Positions 63,428-64,000 of a stretch of DNA of 64,000 nt are shown in pieces; within the stretch, counting starts at the first letter, position 1; the number at the start of each line of letters is the position of its first letter. The notes beneath the pieces are model-generated. The model had not been told where the DNA came from and ran no database searches. It worked only from the letters and a program-made list of their open reading frames with translations. Source of the stretch: Armatimonadota bacterium (GTDB lineage Bacteria; Sysuimicrobiota; Sysuimicrobiia; Sysuimicrobiales; Kaftiobacteriaceae); assembly GCA_031459765.1 (NCBI GenBank), contig JAVKHY010000003.1:270949-334948 (forward strand), in the 5' to 3' direction. The position numbers and the translations under genes were made by a program.

Positions 63428-64000
63428 ATGCGCATTGTGGTCCAGAAGTACGGCGGCGTTCTGCTGGCCACGCCGGCCGGACGTCTGCAGGTTGCGGAGC
63501 AGATCGCGGCGACGCGCAAGGAGGGCGCCGCCGTCGTCGCCGTCGCCTCCGCGATCGGCCGGGAAGGCGACCCCTACGCCACCGACACCCTGGTCACCCT
63601 GGTCCGGGACGTGGGCGAGGAGATCGACCCCCGCACCCTGGACCTGCTGCTCAGCACCGGCGAGACGATCTCCACCGCGTTGCTGGCCCACACCCTGTCC
63701 CGCAGCGGGTGTCCCGCCGTGGCCCTCACCGGCGGCCAGGCCGGCATCCTCACCACCGACGAGTTCAACGACGCCCGCATCCTGAGCATCGACCCCGTCG
63801 CCGTCCGGCGTCACCTGGAGCGGGACCTGGTGGTGGTGGTGGCCGGTTTCCAGGGCGTGACGCGGGACGGCGAGATCACGACGCTGGGCCGCGGGGGCAG
63901 CGACACGACGGCCGTAGCATTGGGCGCGGCGCTGGGCGCGGCGACCGCCGAGATCTACACGGACGTGGAGGGGATCATGACCGCCGACCCCAAGCTCGTC
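63428..64000 (+). CDS. dapG: Aspartokinase, DapG type (3' end outside window)
   Basis: The first 191 residues run to the window edge. They match the Bacillus DapG type: '[21 protein letters not shown]', '[22 protein letters not shown]', '[21 protein letters not shown]', '[37 protein letters not shown]', '[17 protein letters not shown]'. Phosphorylates aspartate. The usual N-terminal K-[FY]-G-G-[ST]-S motif reads KYGGVLL (residues 7-13), replacing both hydroxyl residues. The regulatory ACT domains are beyond the edge. Confidence 0.92.
   Translation, partial: MRIVVQKYGGVLLATPAGRLQVAEQIAATRKEGAAVVAVASAIGREGDPYATDTLVTLVRDVGEEIDPRTLDLLLSTGETISTALLAHTLSRSGCPAVALTGGQAGILTTDEFNDARILSIDPVAVRRHLERDLVVVVAGFQGVTRDGEITTLGRGGSDTTAVALGAALGAATAEIYTDVEGIMTADPKLV

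Overview
The window is about 64 kb of high-GC, tightly packed bacterial chromosome. It has no rRNA, tRNA, insertion sequence or CRISPR array that I can see. Gene order from rimP-nusA through rnpM-infB-DUF503-rbfA-nrnA-truB-ribF-rpsO-pnp-M16 peptidase-dapB-asd-dapG closely follows the Bacillus/Clostridia arrangement. hisS is next to aspS, and the pilus cluster has no secretin gene. This points to a deep-branching, high-GC Terrabacteria lineage (Firmicutes-like, Armatimonadota or CSP1-3/Sysuimicrobiota type). Several archaeal-type enzymes (class V FBP aldolase/phosphatase, archaeal-type AspRS, a PolB2-like polymerase) would fit a thermophile. The taxonomic placement is inference.

Layout. 1-1192: a GAF sensor protein leaving the window on the minus strand. 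1335-9548: a type IV pilus / pseudopilus cluster (pilC, major pilin behind a sigma-54-type promoter, four minor pilins including one with an inserted surface domain, pilM-pilN-pilO). 9560-11221: a flippase-like membrane protein and a SPOR protein. 11241-15256: an acyl-CoA catabolic operon (EthD, three crotonases, thiolase) resembling aromatic or phenylacetate lower pathways. 15860-19249: an operon behind a LexA-type SOS box, with a degenerate RecA/RadA-fold protein, a small helical protein and an exonuclease-defective family B DNA polymerase. 19407-24451: an HD-GYP phosphodiesterase, a DUF72 protein, SecD-SecF and a LapA-domain protein.

24512-30711: a RecJ fused to HIRAN and a degenerate helicase module, Rel (ppGpp) and a SnoaL-like protein. 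30728-35269: two PLP enzymes, a histidine phosphatase and an AtzG/AtzE-like amidase pair. 35298-41909: a sugar nucleotidyltransferase, hisS, archaeal-type aspS, a probable 6S RNA, HU, rarA and mnmA. 41951-46588: a CCA/poly(A) polymerase family enzyme, a tiny membrane protein, FBP aldolase/phosphatase, an orphan ParA and a Cys-rich partner. 46572-49017: a HAD phosphatase, a selenocysteine peroxiredoxin read through an in-frame TGA, and asnS. 49099-64000: the translation/RNA operon with an attenuator-like leader, then the start of the lysine/DAP pathway, ending inside the aspartokinase gene.

The strongest points for follow-up are the LexA-controlled RecA-fold/PolB2 cassette, the selenoprotein peroxiredoxin (which ordinary annotation would break in two), the 6S RNA candidate, in-place replacement of bacterial aspS by an archaeal-type gene, the sigma-54 pilin promoter with a hairpin after the pilin gene, and the RecJ fusion with a dead helicase module. 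All intergenic gaps are under about 300 bases. The largest (38722-39013) holds the 6S candidate.
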